NCBI GenBank assembly: GCA_017416535.1
Contig: JAFQCG010000001.1
Location: 62,001 to 126,000, forward strand
Length of the DNA stretch: 64,000 nt
Direction of reading: 5' to 3'
From: Bacilli bacterium
GTDB taxonomy: Bacteria; Bacillota_I; Bacilli_A; RF39; UBA660
Shown: in pieces, positions 55,078 to 63,059 of the stretch
Layout: every line of letters starts with the position of its first letter
Numbering within the stretch: the first letter of the stretch is position 1
Position numbers and translations under genes: made by a program
Notes under the pieces: generated by a model
The model's database searches: none
Told to the model about the DNA's origin: nothing
Seen by the model: only the letters and a program-made list of their open reading frames with translations

Positions 55078-55671
55078 ATGAAAGAAAAGTTTCTTGATTT
55101 TACAATTAATTTTTTAAAGCAGAACAACACTTATTCTGAGAATGAAATTAAGAAACTTAGATATGGACTTGAAGGAATTTATTTAACTATTACTAAGACC
55201 ATTGTTATTCTTATCATTGCTTTATTACTAAATTTTCTAAAAGAAATTATTATTTTACTTTTACTATTTAATATTATTAGATATTTTTCTTTTGGTTTTC
55301 ATGCGGAGAAAAGCAGTGAATGTTTAATTCTATCAATTTTTAACTTCTTACTTGTTCCATATATATTTTTAAAGTTAAATACTTCCCTATTTGTTAATTT
55401 AATTATATGTGGCATATGCTTGATACTACTTTTAATATTTGCGCCTGCAGACACGCCTAAAAGGCCTTTAAAAAATAAGAAAAAAAGAATTATTAGAAAA
55501 ATAATTACTTTGGTGATTGGTTTTATATATACATGTCTTGTAATTATATTTAAAAACAATTATATATCTCAATTACTTGTTTGTTGTTTAATAGCAACAG
55601 CAATAGTTGTTAATCCTTTGACTTATTTATTATTTGGTCAAACTTATAACAATTATAAAAAAATTAATTAG
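55078..55671 (+). CDS. agrB: AgrB-like peptide-processing endopeptidase
   Basis: A 197-residue membrane protease of the AgrB family, which cuts and cyclises an AgrD precursor. Catalytic H75 and C82 (FGFHAEKSSEC) have the same seven-residue spacing as His77 and Cys84 of Staphylococcus aureus AgrB, preceded by NIIRYFSFG. Four to six membrane segments follow, with a basic KRPLKNKKKRI loop. ATG 55078 lies eight bases after AAGGTG; earlier GTG/ATG codons at 55069 and 55072 are too close. The agrD-like frame follows by 46 bases. Confidence 0.93.
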   Translation: MKEKFLDFTINFLKQNNTYSENEIKKLRYGLEGIYLTITKTIVILIIALLLNFLKEIIILLLLFNIIRYFSFGFHAEKSSECLILSIFNFLLVPYIFLKLNTSLFVNLIICGICLILLLIFAPADTPKRPLKNKKKRIIRKIITLVIGFIYTCLVIIFKNNYISQLLVCCLIATAIVVNPLTYLLFGQTYNNYKKIN

Positions 55672-55717
55672 GCTATAATACTTTAAGTATTTTAGTAAAA
55701 AAATAGGAGGTGTGTTT

Positions 55718-55840
55718 ATGAAAAAAAGATTAGCTAGTATCTTAGCTGCAATCGCATTATTTGCTACTGCTGGAGCAAGTTTAGGATGCATTTGGATTCT
55801 TAGTGATGAACCAAATTCTTGTGGAATATTTAATGACTAA
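55718..55840 (+). CDS. agrD: AgrD-like autoinducing peptide precursor, 40 residues
   Basis: Starts MKKRLASILAAIALFATAGA, an amphipathic/hydrophobic leader for membrane targeting. It then has S-L-G-C24-I-W-I-L28 followed by S-D-E-P and a short tail NSCGIFND. Cyclic-lactone precursors have a Cys four residues before the cut, then an acidic-Pro motif. C24 to L28 would form a five-residue thiolactone CIWIL with a short exocyclic tail. A strong AGGAGGTG lies seven bases upstream. The second Cys in the tail is unusual. Confidence 0.85.
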   Translation: MKKRLASILAAIALFATAGASLGCIWILSDEPNSCGIFND

Positions 55841-55843
55841 AAC

Positions 55844-55873
55844 AAAAAAACTAGATATTAATCTAGTTTTTTT
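55844..55873. terminator. Bidirectional terminator between agrD and agrC
   Basis: AAAAAAACTAGAT-ATTA-ATCTAGTTTTTTT hairpin with U-tracts on both strands; the agrC stop codon lies in the loop region. It ends both convergent units. Confidence 0.9.
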
Positions 55874-57150
55874 ATGCTTAATGTTTGAATGTAATAGTCA
55901 TCTATAACTTCTTGTTTAGATTCTAACCATTTATTTTTAGATAAAATATTGTTTGCATAATATAGTCCATTTCCTCTACCTTCTCCTTTTGTAGATATTC
56001 CTTTTTTATTTATATCAGAAAAGTTTTCCGGCATATTAAACGAATTTGAAATAACTATATTTATTTTATCTTTTAGTTCATATACTTCTAATAATAAATA
56101 TTTATTTCTTGTCTCAGCTGCTGCTTCAATTGCATTATCAAAATAGATACCTATTAGTTTACAAATTGTTTTCATTTGACTTTCATCTAATTTTTTCAAT
56201 TTAGAGTTTGATTTTAAACTAACATCTACCACAAGATTGATTTTTTTCTTTTTAGCAATTGCAGCCTTATAGTACATTAATCCTTTTAGACCTCCCTTAG
56301 GTAGGTCTTTTAATTTATTTACTACTTCATCTTCAATATTTATATTATCATCCAATATTTCGTCAATTTTAGATTTTACCTTCTTGTCTTTGGCAACAGT
56401 TCTTAGTACAGCCAATTGATTTTTATATTCGTGCCTATTCAATTGTTCTTTCTCAATCCATTCTTCAAAATTTTGAATATAATTAAATAAAACATCATAT
56501 TCATCACTTAATACTTTATAATCATTTTTACTATCTATATAAATATAAGTTATTACAGAAAAAGAAGCTAAAATTATTAAATAAGACATTGAAGTTGTGC
56601 TATAAATTTTACTGTTTGCAAAGTTATATACAATATATACAAATCCTATTATTAACATTATTAGATACACTATATTCAATAATGGCTTTTTGTTTCTAGC
56701 ATTATTGTAAAAATCCCTTAATTTCAATAATACTATTCTGCTGCTTACAATTAAATTTCCTAATATTGCTATTAAAAAATTAGCTAATACAGACAATACA
56801 TTATTTATTCTAATTTCTTCTTGAGTAAAGAAAATTCTTAATATAGTTGTCACCGCTACATCTGATATAGTTAATATCATCATTAACATAGCACCTACAA
56901 TTGTCGCTTGACTTAAGTCTAATTTAAATACACTTTTATACACAACAATATTAAGTAGAAAAATCATTATTGTATATATAGCTGTGTACTCTTCTTTATG
57001 AAGAAACACTGTAGCAAGTGCAAATAATATAATATATAAATAAGAACTTTTTGTTATTTTCGTTTCTCTTTCAGTAATTCTTTTTACAATATTCAAACTA
57101 GCTATATACATTATCAAGAAGCATATGAATTTACTAACTACTTGTAACAT
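55858..57150 (-). CDS. agrC: AgrC-like sensor histidine kinase
   Basis: A 430-residue membrane kinase of the AgrC/HPK10 type. Six or seven hydrophobic segments lie in the first 205 residues. The HisKA-like helix with H240 in LNRHEYKNQLAVLR and a GHKL ATPase domain follow: N-box IGIYFDNAIEAAAE and G-box GEGRGNGLYYANNIL. It should sense the cyclic peptide. It follows agrA with a 17-base overlap, and is convergent with agrB and agrD, unlike the agrBDCA order of staphylococci. Confidence 0.93.
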   Translation of the reverse strand: MLQVVSKFICFLIMYIASLNIVKRITERETKITKSSYLYIILFALATVFLHKEEYTAIYTIMIFLLNIVVYKSVFKLDLSQATIVGAMLMMILTISDVAVTTILRIFFTQEEIRINNVLSVLANFLIAILGNLIVSSRIVLLKLRDFYNNARNKKPLLNIVYLIMLIIGFVYIVYNFANSKIYSTTSMSYLIILASFSVITYIYIDSKNDYKVLSDEYDVLFNYIQNFEEWIEKEQLNRHEYKNQLAVLRTVAKDKKVKSKIDEILDDNINIEDEVVNKLKDLPKGGLKGLMYYKAAIAKKKKINLVVDVSLKSNSKLKKLDESQMKTICKLIGIYFDNAIEAAAETRNKYLLLEVYELKDKINIVISNSFNMPENFSDINKKGISTKGEGRGNGLYYANNILSKNKWLESKQEVIDDYYIQTLSIKKLD

Positions 57151-57865
57151 TGTCTATTACTCCTTTTTTCATATCTCTTGATATGGTTTCTAATACTTCT
57201 CCATTTTTAAATTTTATTGAATTTTCTTTTATATCAAATTTATTTATATGATCTGAATTTATTATTGAACTTCTTGATACTTTTACAAATCTTTCATCTA
57301 GTATTTCCATTAGATGACTTATTGTTCCTGGATATGGCATAACATCTTTATTAATTAAATGTAATATGCATCTTTTACTATCTTGTTCTTTGTCTATAAA
57401 TACAATTTCTCTATAGTCAATATTATATACTGTGTTTTTATATACAAACTTTAATGCTTTTGGTCTAGTATCGTAATATTTCATACATATATCTAAAGAT
57501 TTATGTAAATGTGGAATACACTTATCTAGTTTATTTATGAAATCCACTAACATTAGTCTTTTACCAAATGCATCATATTTATATTCATTATATGAAGTAA
57601 TAATTATAATCATAGATACCCAATCATTTAGTTCTTCTCTAATCATTCTTGCAGCATCTAATCCTGAACCTTCATTTGTTTTAATATCTAGTAAATAGAC
57701 TTTAAAATCAGTATTTGTTTTTGCATAGTTATTAAATTCCTTATTATAACCAGAAAATAATTTACAATTATAATCATGGTCATATTTCATCATAAATTTA
57801 TCAATTTCATTTTTATATTCTGTTGCAAGAACTTTCTCATCCTCACAAATTACAAAACTTATCAT
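57134..57865 (-). CDS. agrA: AgrA-like LytTR response regulator
   Basis: A 243-residue regulator. Receiver acidic E8-D9 and phosphoacceptor D60 (FKVYLLDIKTNEGSG), then a LytTR DNA-binding domain from about residue 140 (VFIDKEQDSKRCILHL, ISHLMEILDERFVKVSRSSI, NSDHINKFD). ATG 57865 follows GGGTGAG; a longer start at 57892 lacks one. It is the first gene of the agrA-agrC unit and probably activates agrBD through the repeats at 54983-55010. Confidence 0.92.
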   Translation of the reverse strand: MISFVICEDEKVLATEYKNEIDKFMMKYDHDYNCKLFSGYNKEFNNYAKTNTDFKVYLLDIKTNEGSGLDAARMIREELNDWVSMIIIITSYNEYKYDAFGKRLMLVDFINKLDKCIPHLHKSLDICMKYYDTRPKALKFVYKNTVYNIDYREIVFIDKEQDSKRCILHLINKDVMPYPGTISHLMEILDERFVKVSRSSIINSDHINKFDIKENSIKFKNGEVLETISRDMKKGVIDNVTSS

Positions 57866-57930
57866 ATACTCACCCGCTTCTTTCATTTTCAAACTCTATT
57901 TAATATTTTATAACTTTTATAGACAAAATA

Positions 57931-57959
57931 AAAGAACGTTTTATCTTTTTCCGTTCTTT
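57931..57959 (-). terminator. Terminator of the WecA/MraY-like gene
   Basis: Arms AAAGAACG and CGTTCTTT with a 13-base loop, overlapping the stop at 57941, and T-rich sequence following on the minus strand. Confidence 0.6.
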
Positions 57960-59101
57960 TTTTTCTTGTTTTTTGTCTTTTTATTTTCTTTTGTAAACAG
58001 GTTGGCTACAATTGATTTTTCTGGGTTTAAATGTAGTTTCTTTTTTACTGATTTTCTTAAGTTTGCACTCTTATCTGAAATAATAGATGTGTGTAATACA
58101 AACCATACTACAAGTACAAAAATTACTATATATATTATTCTACCGATAATTGGATCTTTTAATGTATAGAAGATTGACGCGGCAGCAAATAATAAGTTAA
58201 TTCCGTAGATTATTAGAACTGTTGTTCTTTGAGAAAAGTTCATTCCTAATAGTTGATGATGAAGATGTTCTTTGTCAGCTTGGAATGGTGGTTGTCCTTT
58301 TAATAATCTTCTTATTATTGCGAATAGTGTATCTAATATTGGTATTCCTAATATTGATATTGGTATAAAGAATGATATTAAGGCAGGTCCTTTAAATTCT
58401 AATAATGTAATTACGGAAATAATAAATCCCATAAATGTTGCACAATCTCCAGCAAATATTTTTGCAGGATTAAAATTATGTAATAGGAACCCTAATGTTG
58501 ATCCTAACATTATAAGACTTAGTATCATTACTAAACTTCCATATCGTCCTTGATAGAATGCTATAATTGCGATTGTGATATAGAAGATACTACATATACC
58601 ACTGCTTAGTCCATCTAATCCGTCAATTAAATTTATTATATTAGTACATGCTACAATAAATAAGATTGTTATTGGATAAGCAAAAATACCAAAGTTTAAT
58701 GTATAACCAAAAGCGCTAATTTGGTCTAGGAGGATACCTCCATAGAATACTATAACTGAAGCAGCAATTAAGTGCCCAATCATTTTATGGGATGCTTTTA
58801 TCGGTTTTATATCATCCATTATACCTGTTAGAATCATTATAAAACTTCCAATTAATATTGAGTTCATTCTAACACTTTGTTCACCAAATAGCATATATCC
58901 AACTAGAAATGCTAGAAAGATACCAACAGCTCCTAGTTTTGGTGTAGCCTTTTTATGAATGTGTCTGTTACCCTCATCAGATCTTGGTATATCCATTGCA
59001 CCAACATGTACGGCAATTTTTTTCATTACTTCCATTATAAGTGCTGAACATATAAATGTTACTAACACTATCTTGCAAGCATCAAGTATTTGCATTTTCA
59101 T
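57941..59101 (-). CDS. MraY/WecA-family undecaprenyl-phosphate sugar-1-phosphate transferase
   Basis: A 386-residue polytopic enzyme moving a sugar phosphate (typically GlcNAc-1-P) to undecaprenyl phosphate, the first step of teichoic acid or surface polysaccharide synthesis. Conserved IPRSDEGNRHIHKKATPKLG, GIMDDIKPIKASHK (Asp pair), NIINLIDGLDGLSSGI and KIFAGDCATFMGF match WecA/TagO. The C-terminus has a Lys-rich tail (KKTKNKKKKNGKR) in the cytoplasm. It lies beside mreB, as expected for envelope work. Confidence 0.92.
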   Translation of the reverse strand: MKMQILDACKIVLVTFICSALIMEVMKKIAVHVGAMDIPRSDEGNRHIHKKATPKLGAVGIFLAFLVGYMLFGEQSVRMNSILIGSFIMILTGIMDDIKPIKASHKMIGHLIAASVIVFYGGILLDQISAFGYTLNFGIFAYPITILFIVACTNIINLIDGLDGLSSGICSIFYITIAIIAFYQGRYGSLVMILSLIMLGSTLGFLLHNFNPAKIFAGDCATFMGFIISVITLLEFKGPALISFFIPISILGIPILDTLFAIIRRLLKGQPPFQADKEHLHHQLLGMNFSQRTTVLIIYGINLLFAAASIFYTLKDPIIGRIIYIVIFVLVVWFVLHTSIISDKSANLRKSVKKKLHLNPEKSIVANLFTKENKKTKNKKKKNGKR

Positions 59102-59161
59102 TTACTTCAACTTCTTTCTAATTAAAATTATATATCAGATATGATATAAATAGCAAATAAA

Positions 59162-59180
59162 AAGACCTATATTTGGTCTT
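59162..59180 (-). terminator. Weak terminator of mreB
   Basis: Arms AAGACC and GGTCTT with loop TATATTT, overlapping the mreB stop at 59167, with TTTTTATTT following on the minus strand. Confidence 0.5.
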
Positions 59181-60162
59181 CTTCTAGTAATTTATGTTTT
59201 TCTAATAGCATGCCAGTTCCCTCTACAACACATGTTAATGGAGACGCAGCTATTAATGTAGCTATTTTTGTTTTTTCTTCAATTAACTCTAATAATCCAG
59301 TTAATTTTGAAGTTCCTCCTGTCAATACAATTCCTTTATCTATAATATCTGATGATAGTTCAGGTGGTGTTGATTCTAAAATAGAGATTATTTCTTTTAT
59401 AATTTTGTCAACACTACCTTGAAGAGATTCTTTAATCTCTTTTTGATTTATTTTTATTATTGAGGGAAGACCAGTAATTAGATTTCTACCTCTTACATCC
59501 ATTGTTATATCTTTAGGTTTATAGACGTTTGCAAAAGAAATTTTAATTTTTTCTGCAGTTAAATCTCCTATTAGCAATTTATATTTTTCTTTTATATATT
59601 TAATTATATTTGCATTTAATGTGTTTCCTGCTGTTTTTATTGATGATGATTTTACAATATCATCTAATGATAGTACTGCTATATCTGTTGTTCCTCCTCC
59701 AATATCTACAATCATATTAGCAATAGGTTTACTTATGTCTAATCCTGCTCCTATAGCCGCTACTTTTGCTTCTTCTTCTATGTAAACTTTTCTTGCACCA
59801 GTTCTTTCGGCTACTTCTTTTAGTGTTTCTCTTTCTAATGGTGTGATATTTGCAGGACAACATATAAGTACTCTTGGTTTTATAAATAGTTTTTTAGATT
59901 TTATTTTCTTTATAAATTCATTTAACATTATCTCGGTTATCTCTAAATCTGCAATTACTCCGTTTTTTAATGGTCTGATTGCTTTTATTTTTCCAGGTGT
60001 TCTTCCCACCATATCATAAGCTTCTTTTCCTACGGCAATTACTTTTTTAGTACTATTTTCTAAAGCAACAACACATGGTTCGTTTAAAACTATTCCTTTT
60101 CTTTTTTCATAAATTAATATATTAGATGTACCTAAATCTATTCCTATATCTGTTGATATCAC
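59167..60162 (-). CDS. mreB: MreB/Mbl rod-shape actin homolog
   Basis: A 331-residue actin-like protein guiding cell-wall synthesis. The phosphate and adenosine motifs are present: DIGIDLGTSNILIYEKRKG, VIADLEITEIMLNEFI, MIVDIGGGTTDIAVLSLDD and IVLTGGTSKLTGL. Start is GTG 60162, nine bases after AAAGGA. The order SpoIIQ-like then mreB resembles the spoIIQ-spoIIID-mbl neighbourhood of Bacillus, so it may be the Mbl paralog. spoIIID is absent here. Confidence 0.96.
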   Translation of the reverse strand: MISTDIGIDLGTSNILIYEKRKGIVLNEPCVVALENSTKKVIAVGKEAYDMVGRTPGKIKAIRPLKNGVIADLEITEIMLNEFIKKIKSKKLFIKPRVLICCPANITPLERETLKEVAERTGARKVYIEEEAKVAAIGAGLDISKPIANMIVDIGGGTTDIAVLSLDDIVKSSSIKTAGNTLNANIIKYIKEKYKLLIGDLTAEKIKISFANVYKPKDITMDVRGRNLITGLPSIIKINQKEIKESLQGSVDKIIKEIISILESTPPELSSDIIDKGIVLTGGTSKLTGLLELIEEKTKIATLIAASPLTCVVEGTGMLLEKHKLLEEDQI

Positions 60163-60189
60163 ATTATCACGTCCTTTTTATGAATATAT

Positions 60190-60813
60190 TTAGTCTTGTA
60201 CATCTTTATTTAAATATAAAAGTGGGTCTACTGTTTGTCCTCCAACATACATTTCAAAATGTAAATGGTTACCTAATTCTTTATCTAGTTCATTTTTTCC
60301 GCTTTTACCTATTACTTGTCCTTGAGAAATTATATCTCCTTTTTTTACATTTGCTTCACTTAAACTTTGATAAATTGATACATATTCATTGTTGTGACTA
60401 ATTTCAATTATTTTTCCTAATATCTCATCTTCTTTTACGTTTGTTACTTCTCCATCTAATACTGCTACTACATCAAATGTTTTATCATAGACAAAATCTA
60501 CTCCTGAGTTTTGTATATATGTATTTTCATGATAAATAATTGACTTTTCTTGTTCTGCAGATTCTGCTTTATAGTTATAATAATTTTTTCCAATTGTTAC
60601 AGATTGATCTGTATATGGATTAATTATTTTTTTTGTTGTGTTTATAACAGCCATATCTTGAGAAATAATAGTGTTTGACACATATGTAATGTTATCTTCT
60701 TTGGATAAGTTCTTATTATCCTTTGTTATTATTGCAACTGTTAATATAACTATAAAACTGAATGTCATTATTATTGTTGGTAATACATATTTTTTTAATT
60801 TTCTTTTTCTCAT
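60190..60813 (-). CDS. SpoIIQ-like LytM (M23) protein with degenerate zinc site
   Basis: A 207-residue protein with one N-terminal membrane segment (about 9-30) and a C-terminal LytM domain (about 95-200). The HLH motif (H183, H185) and D106 are kept. The first zinc ligand His is N102 (NSGVDF in place of HxGxDF), and the YxHL histidine is Ser (YQSL, 148-151). SpoIIQ of Bacillus is also a catalytically dead LytM protein in the channel between mother cell and forespore, and is encoded near mbl. This context supports a SpoIIQ-like role. ATG 60813 follows GAGGTGG. Confidence 0.75.
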   Translation of the reverse strand: MRKRKLKKYVLPTIIMTFSFIVILTVAIITKDNKNLSKEDNITYVSNTIISQDMAVINTTKKIINPYTDQSVTIGKNYYNYKAESAEQEKSIIYHENTYIQNSGVDFVYDKTFDVVAVLDGEVTNVKEDEILGKIIEISHNNEYVSIYQSLSEANVKKGDIISQGQVIGKSGKNELDKELGNHLHFEMYVGGQTVDPLLYLNKDVQD

Positions 60814-60844
60814 TTTTTCCACCTCATTATAAGTTTTGGCAAAA

Positions 60845-60867
60845 AAAAAGAATTTATACTTCTTTTT
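60845..60867 (-). terminator. Weak terminator after the DUF1146 gene
   Basis: Arms AAAAAGAA and TTCTTTTT with a seven-base loop, overlapping the stop at 60866. The stem is AT-rich. Confidence 0.45.
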
Positions 60868-61063
60868 ATAATATTTTTATAGAAGTAAATAAATCCCAAA
60901 AAAAGTTTGTTGATAAATATATTAATGATGCAGCTAGTAAGAAATAAAATATTCTTGCTTGATAATACCTATTTTTTTTAAATATTGAATTTATATTAAT
61001 TGATTCTAATGACCATATTACTAATATTGAGTCTAATATATATAAAATAAGTTTCCCTGTCAT
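60866..61063 (-). CDS. DUF1146 (YwzB-like) small membrane protein
   Basis: A 65-residue protein with two hydrophobic segments and the family pattern LDSILVIWSLESININSIFK, then YYQARIFYFLLAASLIYL. In Bacillus ywzB lies just before the murAA-spoIID-spoIIQ region, and here the gene lies just before the SpoIIQ-like gene. Function is unknown. Its ATG overlaps the rpiB stop by one base. Confidence 0.8.
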   Translation of the reverse strand: MTGKLILYILDSILVIWSLESININSIFKKNRYYQARIFYFLLAASLIYLSTNFFWDLFTSIKIL

Positions 61064-61506
61064 TAGTTATTTTCCTCATATGCAATTATTTTATTAACTC
61101 TTCTTGTATGTTTTTCTTCAGTTGATGCTTCTGTTGTAAGGAAAGATAATACAACATTTAGTGCCTCTTCTTCAGTTAATTTTTCACTAAATGCTACAAT
61201 ATTGGAGTTATTATCAATTCTTGTTACTTGTGCTTCCTCTTTATTTGAAACTTTTGCACAACGTACTCCTTTTACTTTATTACAAGCAATACTAATTCCA
61301 ATTCCAGAACCACATATTGCTACACCATAATTTACTTGTTTTGATACAACAGCTTCTCCTAATGCAAAAGCATAGTCTGGATAATCTGTGGATTCTTCAC
61401 TATTTGTTCCAAAATCAACTACTTCATAATTGTAGTTTGGTAAAATATTTTTTAAATATTCTTTTAGTTTATATCCTCTGTGGTCACTTGCTAATCCTAT
61501 TTTCAT
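61063..61506 (-). CDS. rpiB: Ribose-5-phosphate isomerase B
   Basis: It interconverts ribose and ribulose 5-phosphate, or related aldoses. The 147-residue product has the start MKIGLASDHRGYKLKEYL, DFGTNSEESTDYPDYA and CGSGIGISIACNKVKGVRCA with the catalytic Cys. A longer frame to 61557 exists, but ATG 61506 has AAGGAG and forms an ATGA overlap with the upstream stop. Confidence 0.97.
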   Translation of the reverse strand: MKIGLASDHRGYKLKEYLKNILPNYNYEVVDFGTNSEESTDYPDYAFALGEAVVSKQVNYGVAICGSGIGISIACNKVKGVRCAKVSNKEEAQVTRIDNNSNIVAFSEKLTEEEALNVVLSFLTTEASTEEKHTRRVNKIIAYEENN

Positions 61507-62060
61507 TTTAATCTTCTCCTTTTTAATTTTTGTAATGTTATTTCTCCACCCATACATTGACTTAAATGTGAGTAGTGAATTCCGCTATTATCGTCATAAC
61601 CATCAATACTTAGTTTATTACTTAGTGATTCTAATTCTATGATGGTTCTTGGTAAATCATAACTATATCCTGTTTCTACTTTTATAGTCCTACTTAAGAC
61701 AAACGTTTCTTTTGTCGATAAATTGTAGATTAGTGGTCTATAATTAACATATAAACTTCCCGGATAAATTATTCCTGCTGAAAAGTCACATGTTATAAAG
61801 CTTTTAGCTCTTTGTTCTCTTATTCTTGGGTAGAACATTGTTATATCTCCAGGAAAGAATATTTCGCTTTTATAATGTTGTTCTTCTTCTAGTATTCCAT
61901 AATATATTTCTTCAAGGGAACGTCCTTCTAATTCTTCAACTATATTTGTATAGAATGAATTTGTTTTCATTGATTCGATGTAAGAATAATATTGTCTTAA
62001 TAATGTTTGATCTTGTGTTGCTTTTATTTCTTCTAATGTCATTTCATCTAATTGTTTCAT
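61503..62060 (-). CDS. Unrecognised 185-residue protein
   Basis: A soluble protein with a helical first third (MTLEEIKATQDQTLLRQYYS, ESMKTNSFYTNIVEELEG) and a strand-rich remainder (FITCDFSAGIIYPGSLYVNY, FVLSRTIKVETGY). The end is strongly basic (LQKLKRRRLK). The stop is UGA, giving an ATGA overlap with rpiB and coupled translation. No domain is recognised. Confidence 0.75.
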   Translation of the reverse strand: MKQLDEMTLEEIKATQDQTLLRQYYSYIESMKTNSFYTNIVEELEGRSLEEIYYGILEEEQHYKSEIFFPGDITMFYPRIREQRAKSFITCDFSAGIIYPGSLYVNYRPLIYNLSTKETFVLSRTIKVETGYSYDLPRTIIELESLSNKLSIDGYDDNSGIHYSHLSQCMGGEITLQKLKRRRLK

Positions 62061-62092
62061 ACCTTATCCCTCTATGTCATTATATCATAGAA

Positions 62093-62116
62093 AAATGAGG
62101 TATTACTACCTCATTT
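62093..62116 (-). terminator. Terminator of the GNAT gene
   Basis: Arms AAATGAGGTA and TACCTCATTT with loop TTAC, immediately after the stop at 62118, and a short T-run follows on the minus strand. Confidence 0.8.
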
Positions 62117-62117
62117 A

Positions 62118-62726
62118 TTATTTCCACAATTTTTGTGGAAAGTTTAGTAATGTTTTTATGGTTTCTTTTATTATTTTTATTTTATATATTTTATATGTTT
62201 TCTTTAGAGATTTTTCAGCGGAATTTTGGGTATTTTTTTCTAGTAGTTCTCCATTTACTATTACCTCTGGTGTTGTTGTTCGATATAGATTTTCTTTTAT
62301 TTCTGATATTTCCCAACCATACTTTTCTGCAATTTTTACAAATTCATGTAATTTATCCATTGGTATTGTAATTAAGGGTTTTTCTTCTTCTAAATAATCC
62401 ACAGCTTTTTCGGCTAAGAGTGTACCAATGCGGTTCCTTCGAAAACTTTTTTCCACATAAAATGTGCATATTTTTTTCTCATCGTGTGTTTTCTTTAATG
62501 AAACAAATCCTACTATCTTATCTTTTATATGTGCGATGATTATGTTTCTTGTTCCATCATATAGACCGGGTACTTGAATTGTTTGATACCAATTTCTATA
62601 ATCAGGATAGTCGTTTTTTACTTGCATACTTAATAATAAGACATCATCTAGTAATTTTTTTATTACTTCCATTGGGTAATTTTGTTGTATTAACTCTTCT
62701 AAATTATGTATTTCAATTTTACTCAT
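62118..62726 (-). CDS. GNAT-family N-acetyltransferase
   Basis: A 202-residue acyl-CoA transferase. The acetyl-CoA motif is FYVEKSFRRNRIGTLLAEKA (R/Q-x-x-G-x-G/A type), preceded by the strand KDKIVGFVSLKK. A basic C-terminal tail of about 40 residues (KKTYKIYKIKIIKETIK) extends past the normal domain end and could bind nucleic acid or membrane. Substrate is unknown. Confidence 0.88.
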   Translation of the reverse strand: MSKIEIHNLEELIQQNYPMEVIKKLLDDVLLLSMQVKNDYPDYRNWYQTIQVPGLYDGTRNIIIAHIKDKIVGFVSLKKTHDEKKICTFYVEKSFRRNRIGTLLAEKAVDYLEEEKPLITIPMDKLHEFVKIAEKYGWEISEIKENLYRTTTPEVIVNGELLEKNTQNSAEKSLKKTYKIYKIKIIKETIKTLLNFPQKLWK

Positions 62727-62745
62727 AGTGTCCCCCTAAAAATAA

Positions 62746-62766
62746 AAACTGCTTATTCAGCAGTTT
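62746..62766 (-). terminator. Terminator of rpmE
   Basis: Stem AAACTGC/GCAGTTT with a seven-base loop, overlapping the end of rpmE, followed by TTTTATTTTT on the minus strand. Confidence 0.75.
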
Positions 62767-62974
62767 CTGTAGTTGTAGTAAATCCATATTTTTTGTTGAA
62801 TTTGTCTACGCGACCAGCACGAGATGCTCTACTTTGTTTTCCTGTATAGAAAGGATGACACTTTGAACATACTTCAACATTAATTTCTGGTTTTGTTGAT
62901 TTTACTTTAAATGTTTCTCCACATGCACATGTTACTGTACATTCCATTGTTTCTGGATGTATATCTTTTTTCAT
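62753..62974 (-). CDS. rpmE: 50S ribosomal protein L31, zinc type
   Basis: L31 bridges the two subunits. The 73-residue product has the zinc Cys set in [10 protein letters not shown] and [15 protein letters not shown], the primary (C+) form. An in-frame frame to 63010 exists, but ATG 62974 follows AAGGAGAAG and gives the family start [14 protein letters not shown]. It has its own promoter and leader. Confidence 0.97.
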   Translation of the reverse strand: MKKDIHPETMECTVTCACGETFKVKSTKPEINVEVCSKCHPFYTGKQSRASRAGRVDKFNKKYGFTTTTETAE

Positions 62975-63026
62975 ATTATCTTCTCCTTCCGCCATGACTA
63001 ATAAAGTCATAGTAATTCAAATGCGT
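62975..63026 (-). promoter_or_regulatory. rpmE leader RNA with hairpin before the ribosome binding site
   Basis: On the minus strand CTATGACT-TTATT-AGTCATGG forms a hairpin (63011-62992) directly ahead of GGAAGGAGAAG. L31 leaders are a known autoregulatory RNA class in Bacillota; the match here is by position and shape, not by a covariance search. Confidence 0.45.
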
Positions 63027-63030
63027 TATT

Positions 63031-63059
63031 AGTATAACAAGTATTTTTTTATTTTTCAA
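63031..63059 (-). promoter_or_regulatory. rpmE promoter
   Basis: On the minus strand TTGAAA (63059-63054), 17 bases, TATACT (63036-63031) with extended TGT. The -35 lies in the last codons of the upstream SGNH-like gene. Confidence 0.85.

Noticed and set aside
44201-61505. UGA decoded as tryptophan as in many Mollicutes
   Set aside because: RF2 is present with its UGA-based autoregulation, UGA ends the gene at 61503, and Trp codons seen are TGG.
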